Source: Lolium rigidum
Lineage: Eukaryota; Streptophyta; Magnoliopsida; Poales; Poaceae
DNA: 64,000 bases
Direction: 5' to 3'
Assembly: GCF_022539505.1 (NCBI RefSeq)
Contig: NC_061510.1
Span: 270,453,687 to 270,517,686, forward strand
In this document: piece after piece, positions 1 through 10,049 of the stretch
How positions within the stretch are numbered: position 1 is the first letter of the stretch
Layout of the letters: each line of letters opens with the position of its first letter
Notes under the pieces: model-generated
What the model was told of the DNA's origin: nothing
The model's database searches: none
What the model saw: the letters and a program-made list of their open reading frames with translations, nothing else
Program-made: the position numbers and the translations under genes

Positions 1-2060
1 GAAAACTCCAATTGAGGTATGGTCCGGTTCGCCTGCTGATTATTCAGATTTGAGAGTTTTCGGTTGCCTTGCTTACGCTCATGTTGATAATGGAAAGTTG
101 GAGCCAAGGGCTGTTAAGTGCATCTTCCTTGGTTATGGTTCGGGAGTTAAGGCATATAAATTATGGAATCCTGAAACTAAGAAAATTGTGTTGAGCAGGA
201 ATGTCGTTTTTAATGAGGCGGTTATGTTTAATGATAGTCCGTCTGCGATATTTCGATGCTATTGATTCTCCCGATGTTTCGATGATGAGCGAGCACGAGA
301 ATTGGCGTGCGGGTGGAGCACGCAAAGGAGAATGAAAATGTGTTTCCCGAAACCAACAATGATGATAATGATGTTCCACCTTCACCACCTTTTGTTCAGC
401 GACAAGGACGGTCTATTGCTGCTGACCGCCCTAAGAGAAATATTACACCTCCTACCCGATTAATTCAAGAATGTGATATTGTTGTTTATGCTTTGAGTTG
501 TCTTGAACGGGTGGAGCATGATATTGAACCAGCTACATATACTTGAAGCCATTGCTTCGGTTGATAAAGAGAAGTGGGTAGGTGCGATGCAAGAAGAGAT
601 GCAATCGCTTGAGAAGAATGGCACATGGGATGTTGTGCACTTGCCTAAACAAAAGAAGGCTGTCCGCTGCAAGTGGATATTCAAAAGAAAGGAAGGTTTG
701 TCTCCTAATGAGCCTCCACGGTTTAAGGCAAGGTTAGTAGCAAAAGGTTTCGAGTCAAATTCCAGGTGTTGATTATAATGATGTATTCTCCCCGGTTGTG
801 AAGCATAGTTCTATTCGTGCTTTCTTTGGTATTGTTGCTATGCATGATCTTGAGCTTGAGCAGCTAGATGTAAAGACTGCTTTTCGCATGGTGAGTTGGA
901 GGAGGATATATATATGGACCAACTCTGAAGGTTATGTTGTGCACAGTAAGGAGGATCTTGTTTGCAAATTAAAGAGGTCCCTTTATGGTCCGAAACGAGT
1001 CGCCACGACAGTGGTATAAAAGGTTTGATTCATTTATGCTTACACATGGTTTTGAGAGATCTCGAGTATGATAGTTGTGTGTATATCAAGTTTGTTAATG
1101 GATCACCTATTTATTTGCTGCTATATGTTGATGATATGTTGATTGCTGCTAAGAGCATGAAAGAGATCACTACTTTAAAGAATCAATTAAGTAGTGAGTT
1201 TGAGATGAAGGATCTTGGTCCTGCTAAGAAAATACTAGGCATGGAAATCAAAAGGGACAGAAAGTCTAGTTTGTTGTTTCTTAGTCGGGAAAAGTAAATT
1301 GAGAAAGTTCTTCATCGTTTTAATATGCATGATGCAAAGTCGGTTACTACTCCTATTGCTTCTCATTTCAAGTTGTCGGCTTTGCAATGTCCTAGCTCTA
1401 AAGATGATATTGAGTACATGTCTCGAGTTCCCTATTCTAGTGCTGTTGGTTCCTTGATGTATGCCATGGTTTGTTCACGTCCCGATCTATCATATGCTAT
1501 GAGTTTGGTCAGTCGATACATGGCTAATCCTGGTAAAGAACATTGGAAAGCTGTTCAGTGGATTTTCAGGTACCTTCGCGGCACATCAAAAGCTTGCTTG
1601 AGGTTTGGCGGGATTGGTGAGGGGCTCGCCGGATATGTGGATTCAGATTATGCTGGCGATTTGGATAAGAGAAGGTCCCTCACAGGTTATGTGTTTACTT
1701 GTTGGTGGATGTCTCTGTTAGTTGGAAGGCTACTTTGCGGGATGCTTTGTTGCACAATCTACTACCGAGGCTGAGTACATGGCTATTCCTGAGGCAGGTA
1801 AAGAGGTCTGTTTGGCTGAAAGGGTTATATGCTTGAGCTTTGTGGTGATAATTCTTGCATTAAGTTGTTCGAGTGACGATCAAAGTGCTATTTATCTTAC
1901 TAAAGATCAGATGTTCCATGATAGGACAAAGCACATTGATATTAAGTACCACGCAATCAGAGATGTGGTTGCAAAAGGTAAAGTGAAGGTATGCAAGATT
2001 AGTACTCATGATAATCCTGCCGATATGATGACTAAGCACTGTCCTCGTGTCCAAGTTTGA
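1..2060 (+). pseudogene. Copia retrotransposon pol, 3' part (integrase end, RT, RNase H), frame-broken
   Basis: The polyprotein of a Ty1/Copia LTR retrotransposon, which copies element RNA to DNA and integrates it. The window opens inside integrase. The post-integrase MRVFGCLAYAHV segment is at 50-85. Reverse transcriptase runs from about 560 to 1300, with the catalytic YVDDM near 1128-1142. RNase H follows, with TEAEY near 1765-1780, DDQSAIYLT near 1875-1900, and the closing HDNPADMMTK before 2040. The frame shifts many times, so as read it is not translatable. Several breaks sit on CAG or CTG triplets (near 755, 886, 985-1000, 1061, 1730, 1835) and may be sequence errors rather than decay. 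The 3' LTR follows directly. Family is certain; lineage within Copia is not. Confidence 0.93.
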
Positions 2061-2170
2061 GCTTTGCTCAAGCTTGGTTGGTATAACTGTTTAGCCCAAG
2101 TGGCTATTGGCGCCGGCAAGTGTTTTCTTTGTTGATTCGGGTGATTGTTGAAGTTCATGCTACAAGGAAT

Positions 2171-2188
2171 TTGTCTCAAGGTGGAGTT
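2171..2188 (+). other. Polypurine tract of the first Copia element
   Basis: A purine-rich run (CAAGGTGGAG) lies just before the TG that opens the LTR, which is the expected place for the plus-strand priming site of a Copia element. Confidence 0.6.
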
Positions 2189-2502
2189 TGTTATTTTGTG
2201 ATCCAAATTCATATACTAAAGGGAGGCTAACTTCTGACGAGCGGAGCGAGGCCCGTCGCCGGAGGCTTGGGCCGATCGTTGCCACCGCCTATTTATATTC
2301 CCTGTAAGCCGCCGCTAGGGTTATCATCGCATCATTGTACACCCACGGCGTTTGTAAACACCACCGAAATAGTGAAGTTTTGCTTGGTCGGCGCCCGTGG
2401 TTTTTCCCTTGTGTGTTGCAAGGGTTTTCCACGTTAAAATCTCGTGTCCCCTGCAGTGTTTTACTTTTCGTTCTTCGTTTATTGTGCATCTCAAATATAA
2501 CA
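2189..2502 (+). repeat. 3' LTR of the first Copia element (314 bp)
   Basis: The LTR begins TGTTAT and ends ATAACA, a perfect 6-bp terminal inverted repeat of the TG..CA type. It starts straight after the polypurine tract. It holds a TATTTATA-like promoter element near 2290 and T-rich, G-poor sequence near its end. The 5' LTR is outside the window, so TSD and age cannot be read. Confidence 0.8.
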
Positions 2503-2898
2503 AAAGGAAGCACATCATCTTCTGCCTTTGAAAGTCCGAATTTTTGCATGGAGATTGTGCTATAATCTCTAAAGAGCTCTAAGCTCCCAAGGTTGGGAGC
2601 GCTCCTGGGCGATCGGCAGGTCGTTGTCGCCGACCCCACTCGCATGTGTGCGTGTCGGTGCGTGGTAGTTTGGCAGGGCAGGTCGGTTCTCTCTTTGCCT
2701 TTGACTCGGCGTCTCCTCGCTGTTCGGCCGCGGTTGCTTGGCTTCTTCGTCGACGCTGGCGTTTCCTGTATCTGCACTGGCCTCCTCCTCCCCATCAAAG
2801 CTCTACTTCCTCTCCAAATCACCCTCCCCGTGTTCCTTTCTCAACCAAATCAACCCCTGGGAGACCCAAAACCACCGGTTCCGTAGGCTCCACTCCAC
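2503..2898 (+). other. Region upstream of the SAE2 pseudogene, with a transit-peptide-like frame
   Basis: A short imperfect hairpin (AAGCTCCCAA / TTGGGAGCGC) is at 2580-2602. From 2738 an open frame opens at TTG, where ATG would be expected, and reads through the SAE2 start codon in another frame. Its first residues (SSSTLAFPVSALASSS) are rich in Ser and Ala and poor in acidic residues, like a chloroplast transit peptide. I do not recognise a gene from it. It could also be 5'UTR of the SAE2 copy. Confidence 0.35.
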
Positions 2899-3950
2899 AT
2901 GGCTCCCGCCACCGCCTCTACCGCATCGGAGGAGGCTGTCAAAGTAAGATCTAACTCCAGCACTTCCCTCACGTCCCACCCCCACCTCTATCGCTGGAGC
3001 TCTTGGGATCTCCGCATCATGTGCAATTTTTTGTTCGTGGAGGGATTTTGGTATCTGATTTGGTTGGTCTGTTGATGTTGCTGTTTGCTTTTGTGCAACC
3101 GACGAAGGTTCTGATGGTCGGGGTTGGATGCAGATGACAGTTTCTCAAGACCTCCGGCTTCTCCGACTTTAGCGAGATACACATTGTAATTTTTCTGTTA
3201 GCTACCTGGCCCATTGCAGTTCCTCACTTATGTGTTGACAACGGGACTAGGTTTATTTTGAATCTAGCCTGCTCATCAGCTATGTAGGTAGTTGCTCGGT
3301 AGACTAGTGGTACGTCTAGAAGTTAGTAGTGGCATCTCGGATGGTGCTAGCTTTGGCTAGAACCTGAAATATATATGAATCAACTGTTTAGGCTGCTACC
3401 CTGTCGAAGGTTTTCCTCCAGGCTTAGCTTACCTGTATGTGAGACTACTTGGCTGTACCAATTTTAGGATGCAGGTAGTGTCTTGCATGATTATGCATGT
3501 TGTGTCACTCGACACACCTGTTATGTCTTCTGTTGTTTTTCTTCTGCAGATTGATTGGGACATAATTAAGTTCAGAAATCTAATCAGACAATTTTTCTTT
3601 CGGAAGAGTCATGCCGAACCATCAAAACTCCATGAAGTATATTTGGTACATGGATAAGTGATGCCTATAGCTGGATACATTTTGATAACTGAGTTCTTAT
3701 ACTATTTCTACCATCTATCTTGCCATGTTCCTCGGGATGCTATTCTGAAATTTAGGCCAAGTATCAATATAAAATCATACCATGCAAATGTTAAAGATTC
3801 CAAGTTAAACGTTGATTTTTCAGGCAATTTAATGCAGTTATGAATGGTCTTGATAACTTGGATGCTAGACAGCATGTGAATCGCCTCTGCCTTGCTGCTG
3901 AACTCGCTTCATTGAAAGTGGGACGGCTGGATTTCTGGGACACGTGAGGT
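2899..3950 (+). pseudogene. SAE2: SUMO-activating enzyme subunit 2 (SAE2/UBA2) pseudogene, 5' part with introns
   Basis: SAE2 is the catalytic subunit of the SUMO E1; with SAE1 it adenylates SUMO and passes it to the E2. Here only the N-terminal adenylation region is recognisable. Exon 1 (2899-2943) codes MAPATASTASEEAVK and ends at a GTAAGA donor. A damaged exon (about 3105-3186) keeps KVLMVG and LLKT-SGFSDF, but the Gly-rich nucleotide loop is broken. The next exon (about 3550-3635) follows CTGCAG and codes IDWDIIKFRNLIRQFFFRKSH, equivalent to the family's IDLDTIE..NLNRQFLF stretch. The block near 3730-3945 codes [37 protein letters not shown] and, in another frame, ESGTAGFLG before a GTGAGG donor. 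Introns are kept, so this is a duplicated rather than processed copy. I see no later exons (catalytic Cys, UFD). Indels and stops make it non-functional. Confidence 0.85.
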
Positions 3951-5430
3951 GATTAGTTGTCGTACTTATAGTCTCTGTAAGTCTTCTGCATCTCCGTTGA
4001 TACGATGTCTCTCGGTATTGTTATGTTGGTCTTTCTTACTTTTCTGGTAGTAGTCCTATTAAAGTGATTCTCTGATATTAAGTCATTGGACCGTGCGATA
4101 TTTTTATCGAAGCCTTGGTGGTTTCTTTTCTTTTTGTTAGCAAGTCAGCAGTAATATTTACCTTAGATATACAACCTTCCAGTTAAACATTCTTTATAGT
4201 ACTATCACATAGCAGAATGTTTGGTCTGGACTTTTGCACAATTACATGAAGGCACACACCTCTTGGTGTAGGCAATATGAATGAATGAGTGAAATAAGGC
4301 ACTCCTCCCACTCTCCCACAAAACTATTATTTTGCGATAAATTTCATCTTGATTTATGCTAGTGATAGCAGTTAATATCTTACAGGAGGGACTTGGTGGT
4401 TAGTCAAAAAAATCATGTGGTGGCTCCATTGATCGTAAAAGGGATTTGATTGACTAATTGATTTTTATCCAACTGGTATAAAAAGGTAAGTACCATAGCC
4501 ACCAACTTACCACGAAGCAACAACCATAGCTTGATTATTTTTAGTTGAAGTTATATATAACCTCTGCTTTGTGTTTCCAGTTGTTAGCTTTTTGCTACGT
4601 GGTAGTACACTTGGTATTTCATTTCCTTCGGTCATGCTATTAATTGGGGATTAAGAGAAATATGCTCCTTACCTCCTAGATTATGGTTTATGCTAATGTG
4701 ATGAACTTATAGTGACACCAGAAAGGTTACTATCAATACTATCAATACCTGGTAATCTGTTTGGCTTCTGGCATTTCTCTATTCATTACTATTTTTTTCC
4801 GAGAGTAGTCTATTCATTACTAACAATACCTGGTAATCTGTTGAGATTTAATTCCAACCTTGTTGTAGCATATGACACTTAATCGGTATGTTCTCCATTT
4901 TTAATCCGGAGGAGTATCACATCATTTACTCATATAGTACCTTGATCACCCCACAATTTCAGCTTAGCAACTGTAAAATTCTTATTTGTGTTCATGGAGA
5001 TAATGTACTTCGTAAAGATGATCATTTGGGTATGATTTTGTGTTGATATGAAGCTTATAAGCTAAAGTTCTGGGAACATTATCTTTATTGGTAACAATGT
5101 TGTTCTCATATGAATAGATGATCTTTTAACTCAAGTATCATTGGTATATTGGCTGGTAATGTGTACCTAACTGTTGAAAATGCGAAGTCAACATATGAAG
5201 TGATAAAGAGGCATTCTTGATGAAAGTGGTGACTTCATACAACAGTATACACCAACACGAGGTTACGTTATATATTTGTTCTTTTACTATCTTCTGCCCC
5301 AGATAAGGAAGCAAGCCTAGGATTGTTATTGTGTTGCTTTTAAAGGAAGTTGATGTAATTCTAAGATGGCCCATGAAAGCTGGTGTCGATTTTTTTCTGA
5401 ACTCTTAAGTTCCACTTGTTCTAATCGTCT
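3951..5430 (+). other. AT-rich former intron or intergenic sequence
   Basis: No coding exon of SAE2 or any other gene was recognised. The sequence has the T-rich, low-GC look of plant introns and probably derives from the intron after the last recognisable SAE2 exon. It contains one short insertion scar, listed separately. Confidence 0.4.
4778..4822 (-). repeat. Tail-only retroposition scar flanked by 14-bp direct repeat
   Basis: The 14-mer TCTATTCATTACTA occurs at 4778-4791 and 4809-4822, flanking only 17 bases (4792-4808) that begin with seven T. Read on the minus strand the insert is CTACTCTCGG followed by poly(A). This looks like an extremely 5'-truncated LINE insertion with its target-site duplication. 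Confidence 0.65.
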
Positions 5431-5443
5431 AAATGGAGTAGCT

Positions 5444-5603
5444 GAGAACAGACCGTCGGTCTGGTGGCTAGGTGTGCGGGAGCGCACGCTGCCCACCCGG
5501 GTTCAAACCTTTGGTTCGGCGGGTGCTCAGGAGTCTTCTTCTATAAAAATACCAACGGGTGCTAGTGCCTGGGTTGGTTGCGTTTCTTTTTGCGTTTTTT
5601 TTT
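5444..5603 (+). mobile_element. tRNA-derived SINE with perfect 13-bp TSD
   Basis: The element starts GAGAACAGACCGTCGG. It carries an A-box-like TGGCTAGGTG and a B-box GGTTCAAACC (internal Pol III promoter), and ends in a run of T. It is flanked by AAATGGAGTAGCT at 5431-5443 and again at 5604-5616, a perfect 13-bp target-site duplication. SINEs code for nothing and move with LINE enzymes. It resembles the Au SINE family of grasses from memory; the family was not checked. Confidence 0.9.
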
Positions 5604-5616
5604 AAATGGAGTAGCT

Positions 5617-6380
5617 CTGCTAATGACATTTATACTATCCTCACACTTTGTTTCGTGCCTACACATGATAGTGTCTCTGATATATAATATAATTACAAAT
5701 CCATAAAGTGATTACCTATGAGTGCTTAAATCTCCATGAATTGAACTTGCAGGCTCCCTCCGTATCATGTGATTTTCTATTGTCGGTTTATCGATTTTTT
5801 CTGTATGTTCTACTTTATGGATTTGTGCTTAACCTGGAAAGAGTTGCAAGAAATCAGCTCATATATTGCAGTAAAAGAGAGTAGAATTTGAAGGCCAAGA
5901 GCAAATGCCTGACAGGAAAGCATAGTAGTTGTTGGGAGTGAACATTGTCGTTCAGTTCAGAAAAGGTTGAAGAGGTAAATATCTTGTATTAATGGTTATG
6001 TAGATCCAAGTAGCAAGTAGAGTGTCTAGGTTGTGATCATCACATATGGAAATTGATGCATTAAAAAGCTGCTACTGCTGGGAAGAGTGGCTTGCTTTTG
6101 ATGCCTTACAAACTGAAGCTATACCTAGGCACCCTGAAGCTACTATATCTGATTACCTGAACGTGTTGTGTACTTGGTATATAACTGAGCTTAGCACAGA
6201 TAAAATGTTGTCTCTGCCGATCAGGTACCCAGACAACAACCACTGTATAACTACATCCCATCCGCTTCATAGCTTCTGCCAGCATAAGGGAGAGAAAAAC
6301 AAAACGGGCTGGCGCTTAGTCCACAACCTGGATGACAACAGGCATAACAAGACAGGAGAAAATAAATATAGCAACAAAAA
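5617..6380 (+). other. Stretch without a recognised gene
   Basis: No protein family is recognised. A 179-codon open frame at 6046-6585 exists, but its second half is an out-of-frame reading of the LINE zinc-binding region that follows, so I do not call it a gene. Confidence 0.4.
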
Positions 6381-7550
6381 CGGGCGCAGCAAAACGCGCC
6401 GGGTCCATCTAGTAGTCTTCCATCAGCGAATGTACTTCAATCAAGGAACATGTCAGTGCGTTCGGAATGCCAAATCTGCAATGCAACGACTGACTCTTGG
6501 CGCCATTCTCTCCTTGATTGCAACATGGCAAGGTGTGTTTGGTATTTGTTTGATGATGTCACGGAGACATGAAGATGAATTATAGTTTAGATGCCAGGCA
6601 ATGGCTGTTTGCCATGCTTAATACCTTGGATCAGTCAAAAAAAAAATTATGTTAACAACACTTTGGGTGATTTGGACTGCGCGAAGAAAGGCTATCTATG
6701 AGGATTTATTCCAGAGCCCAATCAGCACTTTTGATTTTGTTGAACGCTTCTTCTCACGTGACTTGAAAGATGTTAATCGAACTGCTCGTAGAAGTAACCT
6801 CAAAACTGTAAAGAGAGTGGTAAGTTGGACAAAACCTCTAGAGAGTTTGGCTACAAAGACCATGGATCTGTTGGGATGATATGCCACAATGAATATGGAA
6901 AATTTCTTGGAGCCTCGTCTAGGACCATTGAAGGAATCTCTCACCCAGCCAATTTGGAGGCAATGGCATGTGAGGAAACTCTAAGGGCACGTACAATGGG
7001 GTGATGTCAGCCTTCCGTTATGCTTGCCACGTCAGATTTTTGTTTAGTTGGAGGAGAGAGAATGAAGAGAGAGAAGGTTGTCTTCCCTTAGCTAATGAAT
7101 GATCTCTTATGAAATAGGAGAAGACTATTTTCCTCATTGTACGACTTGTCTTCCCTTAGTCACATAATTTCCTACTAAAAATAATTAATTATCATTTATT
7201 ATAAGGGATGATAATAAGAGATAATGCATTGTACCGATTATATTTAACATCCTCTTTAGATGACATGGACTGCTAAGAGAAGACGTGACTTCCCTACAAT
7301 TGTACATGCCCTAACCCTGGCTCAGGATCTAGGTATTCGAAGTTGTGAATGCACTGAAAAATAAGAATTTGTCGGCCCATAGCAGTATTTTGGTGGAGAT
7401 CGAGTCGCGATCCTCCTCTTTCGAAGTTATTAATTTTCAACATGAAAGTAGGGATTCTAATGGTGATGCACACCTGGTAGCTAGGAATGCAATCTCGCAA
7501 TCATTTGGTCGCCGCTTGTGGCTGATTGATCCGCCATACTATGTAAACTT
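6380..7550 (+). pseudogene. LINE ORF2 C-terminal remnant: zinc-binding (zf-RVT) and RNase H-like regions
   Basis: In one frame near 6440-6545 the sequence reads CQICNATTDSWRHSLLDC, the Cys-rich zf-RVT segment that follows reverse transcriptase in plant L1-type LINEs. The 6649-6879 frame continues with VIWTARRKAIYED. It is followed by MICHNEYGKFLGASS and ANLEAMACEETL, typical of the RVT_3 RNase H-like domain. That domain is interrupted after EETL by a Tourist MITE at 6985-7311 and resumes as LAQDLGIRSCE. Further RNase H-like sequence (SILVEIESRSSSFEVI..HESRDSNGDAHLVARNA) runs to about 7500. Stops and frameshifts show it is dead. A domesticated RNase H-like gene is the alternative, but no intact frame supports it. 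Confidence 0.7.
6985..7311. mobile_element. Tourist-like MITE (PIF/Harbinger type), TSD TAA
   Basis: The ends GGGCACGTACAA and TTGTACATGCCC form terminal inverted repeats, and TAA flanks both sides (6982-6984, 7312-7314), the 3-bp TSD of PIF/Harbinger elements. The 327-bp body is AT-rich and non-coding. It interrupts the RNase H-like reading frame of the LINE remnant. Confidence 0.85.
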
Positions 7551-7551
7551 A

Positions 7552-7700
7552 GGGCATGTACAATTGTAGGGAAGGCACACCTTCTCTTAGCAGTCCACGA
7601 CATCTAGAGAAGACACTAAATATAAATGGTACAATGTATTATCTCTTATTGTCACCCCTAGTAATTATTGAGAATCAATTAAATTTTAGAAGAAAATAGC
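7552..7700. mobile_element. Second copy of the same MITE, inverted and truncated
   Basis: From GGGCATGTACAATTGTAGG onward the sequence follows the reverse complement of the MITE at 6985-7311 for about 150 bp, then stops near the start of the Copia fragment. It is preceded by TTA. The two MITE copies therefore flank the 7315-7550 LINE piece in inverted orientation. Confidence 0.75.
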
Positions 7701-7741
7701 ACTATACACAGGTATCTTGCCTTTATTAAAAGGTAGGGTGC

Positions 7742-10018
7742 TACAATTCTCCTCAACAGAATGGGGTAGTGGAGAGGAGGAACCAGACGGTCGTTGGTGC
7801 CACGAGGAGCATGCTAAAGGCCATGTCCGTGCCTGCAGAATTCTGGGGAGAAGCTGCGATGACCGATGTATTCGTGCTGAATAGGCTGACAAGAAGCCTC
7901 GATGGAAAGACTCCATACGAGGGATGGTACGGCCGTAAGCCAAATGTACACTTCCTGCGTGTATTTGGTTGCGGGGCCTACGCGAAAGAGACAAAGCCAT
8001 GGCTCAAGAAGCTGGACGATCGCTCACGCCCGATGGTGATGATCGGCTACGAGCATGGGAGCAAGGCCTATCGCCTGTATGATCCAGCAAAGAAGAGGCT
8101 CGTCGTCTCCAGGGACGTCCTCTTCGACGAGGGCACCAGCTGGGACTGGGGGGAGCCCGGCGGCGGCTCGTCCACGTTCACCGTCGAGAATTGGACCATG
8201 CCGATGCCGGCGTCGAGCGTGCTAGCCACGTCGCCATCTCCGGCCCCAGCTCCTCCGTCTCAGGCCTCACCTGTGGCTGATGGACCATCGAGCCCAGTCA
8301 GGGCCGTGGCTACGAGCGAGCCCAAGTCCATCCGCTTTGTGTCTCCACCAGCTGAACGAGACGAGGACAACCTCGACGCTGGTGTTGACCCAGACGGCTT
8401 CCACCGCTACCGCCGTGTTCTCGATCTGGTTGATCCCGACGCAGAGAATCCAGGGCAGGCGGGGCACCTCCTACTCACCCCCACTGGCGAGCCGTCGACT
8501 CTCGCCGAGGCTGAGGGCGATGAGGACTGGAGGCTGGCGATGGTCGACGAGCTAGTCTCGATCGAGCAGAACTCCACCTGGACGCTGGTGGACCTGCCCG
8601 CCGGTCACAGGCCCATTGGCCTTAAGTGGGTCTACAAGCTGAAGCGCGATGCCACCGGCATCATCCTCAAGCACAAGGCCAGACTCGTCGCAAAGGGCTA
8701 CGTCCAGCGGCCGGGGATCGACTTCGATGAGGTCTTTGCCCCTGTCGCACGCCTAGACTCGGTCAGGCTTCTGCTCGCCGTAGCCGCTCAATTCCAGTGG
8801 CAGGTACACCACATGTATGTGAACACAGCGTTCCTGAACGGGGAGCTAGGCGAGGAGGTGTACGTGAGCCAGCCACCAGGATTCATCGATGGCAAGAACA
8901 GCAGCAAGGTGTTGCGCCTCCACAAGGCGCTGTATGGACTTCGCCAGGCCCCACGCGCCTGGAACACCAAGCTCCACGCCGTCCTGGTGTCGCTCGGGTT
9001 CGAACGGAGCGCCTCCGAGCATGCTGTGTACACCCGTGGAAAGGGCAAGTCGCGGCTGTTGTTGGGGGTCTACGTCGACGACCTCGTCATCACCGGCGCA
9101 TGCACCACGGCGATCTCCGATTTCAAGCTGCAGATGTGTGACAGGTTCAAGATGAGCGATCTTGGCCTGCTCACTCTGTACTTGGGCATCGAGGTGTCAC
9201 AGAAGCCCGGCCACATTACTCTGAAGCAGAGTGCTTTCGCTATCAAGCTCTTGGAGAAGGCAGGGATGGCGGATTGCAATGGAGCACAGGTGCCGATGGA
9301 GCCAAGGCTGAAGCTGTCCAAGCAGAGCTCCAATCCACCGGTCGACGTCACGCTCTACCGCAGCATTGTCGGTAGCCTCCGTTACCTGGTACACACGAGG
9401 CCCGGCATCAGCTTCGCCGTGGGCATGGTGAGCCGCTTCATGGAGGCGCCCACCACTGAGCACATGAGTGTTGTCAAGCACTTACTCCGCTACGTCTCTG
9501 GGACAATGGACACTGGCTACTCCTACACCTCAGCACCGGGTGGAGCTCGTTTGATCGGCTATAGCGATGCAGACTTAGTCGGCGACATCGATGACATGAA
9601 GAGTACCTCAGGCACACTTTTCTTCTTTGGTGATTGTTTGGTGTCCTGGCAGAGCCAGAAGCAGAGGGTTGTGGCACTGTCATCCTGCGAGTCTGAATAC
9701 ATTGCAGCAGCAACCGCAGCTTGTCAGGGAGTCTGGCTAGGGCGTTTGCTCGGTGATCTGCTAGGAACTGATCCTATGGTTGCCGATCTACATGTGGACA
9801 ACAACTCCGCAATTCAACTCATCAAGAACCCAGTGTTTCACGACCGCAACAAAAATATTGAAGTGCGGTACCACTACATCAGGAACTGCGCTGAGAAGGG
9901 CACCGTTGTGGTTCATTTTGTTGGCACTGAAGATCAGCTCCCAGATATCCTTACAAAGGCTCTGGGCCGAGTGCGTCTCCAGATGCTCCGTGAGAAGATC
10001 AAGGTCATCAAGGTTTAG
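7742..10018 (+). CDS. Copia retrotransposon pol, 5'-truncated but open (integrase end, RT, RNase H)
   Basis: The frame opens at 7742 (YNSPQQNGVVERRNQT, integrase core end) without a true start codon; the first 749 residues usually drawn begin at a GTG at 7769. Order: integrase C-terminal part with FGCGAYA and a variable Pro/Ala/Ser-rich linker (about residues 145-210), reverse transcriptase from about residue 255 (WVYKLKRDATG) with catalytic VYVDDL coded near 9068-9088, then Copia RNase H with VALSSCESEY and DNNSAIQL, ending LPDILTKALGRVRLQMLR. Gag, protease and most of integrase are missing, so it cannot move alone. Unlike other transposon genes here it has no stop or frameshift over 2.2 kb and is GC-rich. 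A polypurine tract and an LTR follow. Confidence 0.92.
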   Translation, partial: YNSPQQNGVVERRNQTVVGATRSMLKAMSVPAEFWGEAAMTDVFVLNRLTRSLDGKTPYEGWYGRKPNVHFLRVFGCGAYAKETKPWLKKLDDRSRPMVMIGYEHGSKAYRLYDPAKKRLVVSRDVLFDEGTSWDWGEPGGGSSTFTVENWTMPMPASSVLATSPSPAPAPPSQASPVADGPSSPVRAVATSEPKSIRFVSPPAERDEDNLDAGVDPDGFHRYRRVLDLVDPDAENPGQAGHLLLTPTGEPSTLAEAEGDEDWRLAMVDELVSIEQNSTWTLVDLPAGHRPIGLKWVYKLKRDATGIILKHKARLVAKGYVQRPGIDFDEVFAPVARLDSVRLLLAVAAQFQWQVHHMYVNTAFLNGELGEEVYVSQPPGFIDGKNSSKVLRLHKALYGLRQAPRAWNTKLHAVLVSLGFERSASEHAVYTRGKGKSRLLLGVYVDDLVITGACTTAISDFKLQMCDRFKMSDLGLLTLYLGIEVSQKPGHITLKQSAFAIKLLEKAGMADCNGAQVPMEPRLKLSKQSSNPPVDVTLYRSIVGSLRYLVHTRPGISFAVGMVSRFMEAPTTEHMSVVKHLLRYVSGTMDTGYSYTSAPGGARLIGYSDADLVGDIDDMKSTSGTLFFFGDCLVSWQSQKQRVVALSSCESEYIAAATAACQGVWLGRLLGDLLGTDPMVADLHVDNNSAIQLIKNPVFHDRNKNIEVRYHYIRNCAEKGTVVVHFVGTEDQLPDILTKALGRVRLQMLREKIKVIKV

Positions 10019-10039
10019 TAAGCGCACTGCATCTGCCTT

Positions 10040-10049
10040 TAGGGGAGAT
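10040..10049 (+). other. Polypurine tract of the second Copia element
   Basis: TAGGGGAGAT lies directly before the TG of the following LTR, the expected priming site for plus-strand DNA. Confidence 0.65.

Noticed and set aside
5444..5603. Possible tRNA gene
   Set aside because: A and B boxes are present but no cloverleaf; the 13-bp TSD and T-rich end show a SINE.
6046..6585. 179-codon open frame
   Set aside because: Its end is an out-of-frame reading of LINE zf-RVT sequence and its start matches no family; coding status not supported.
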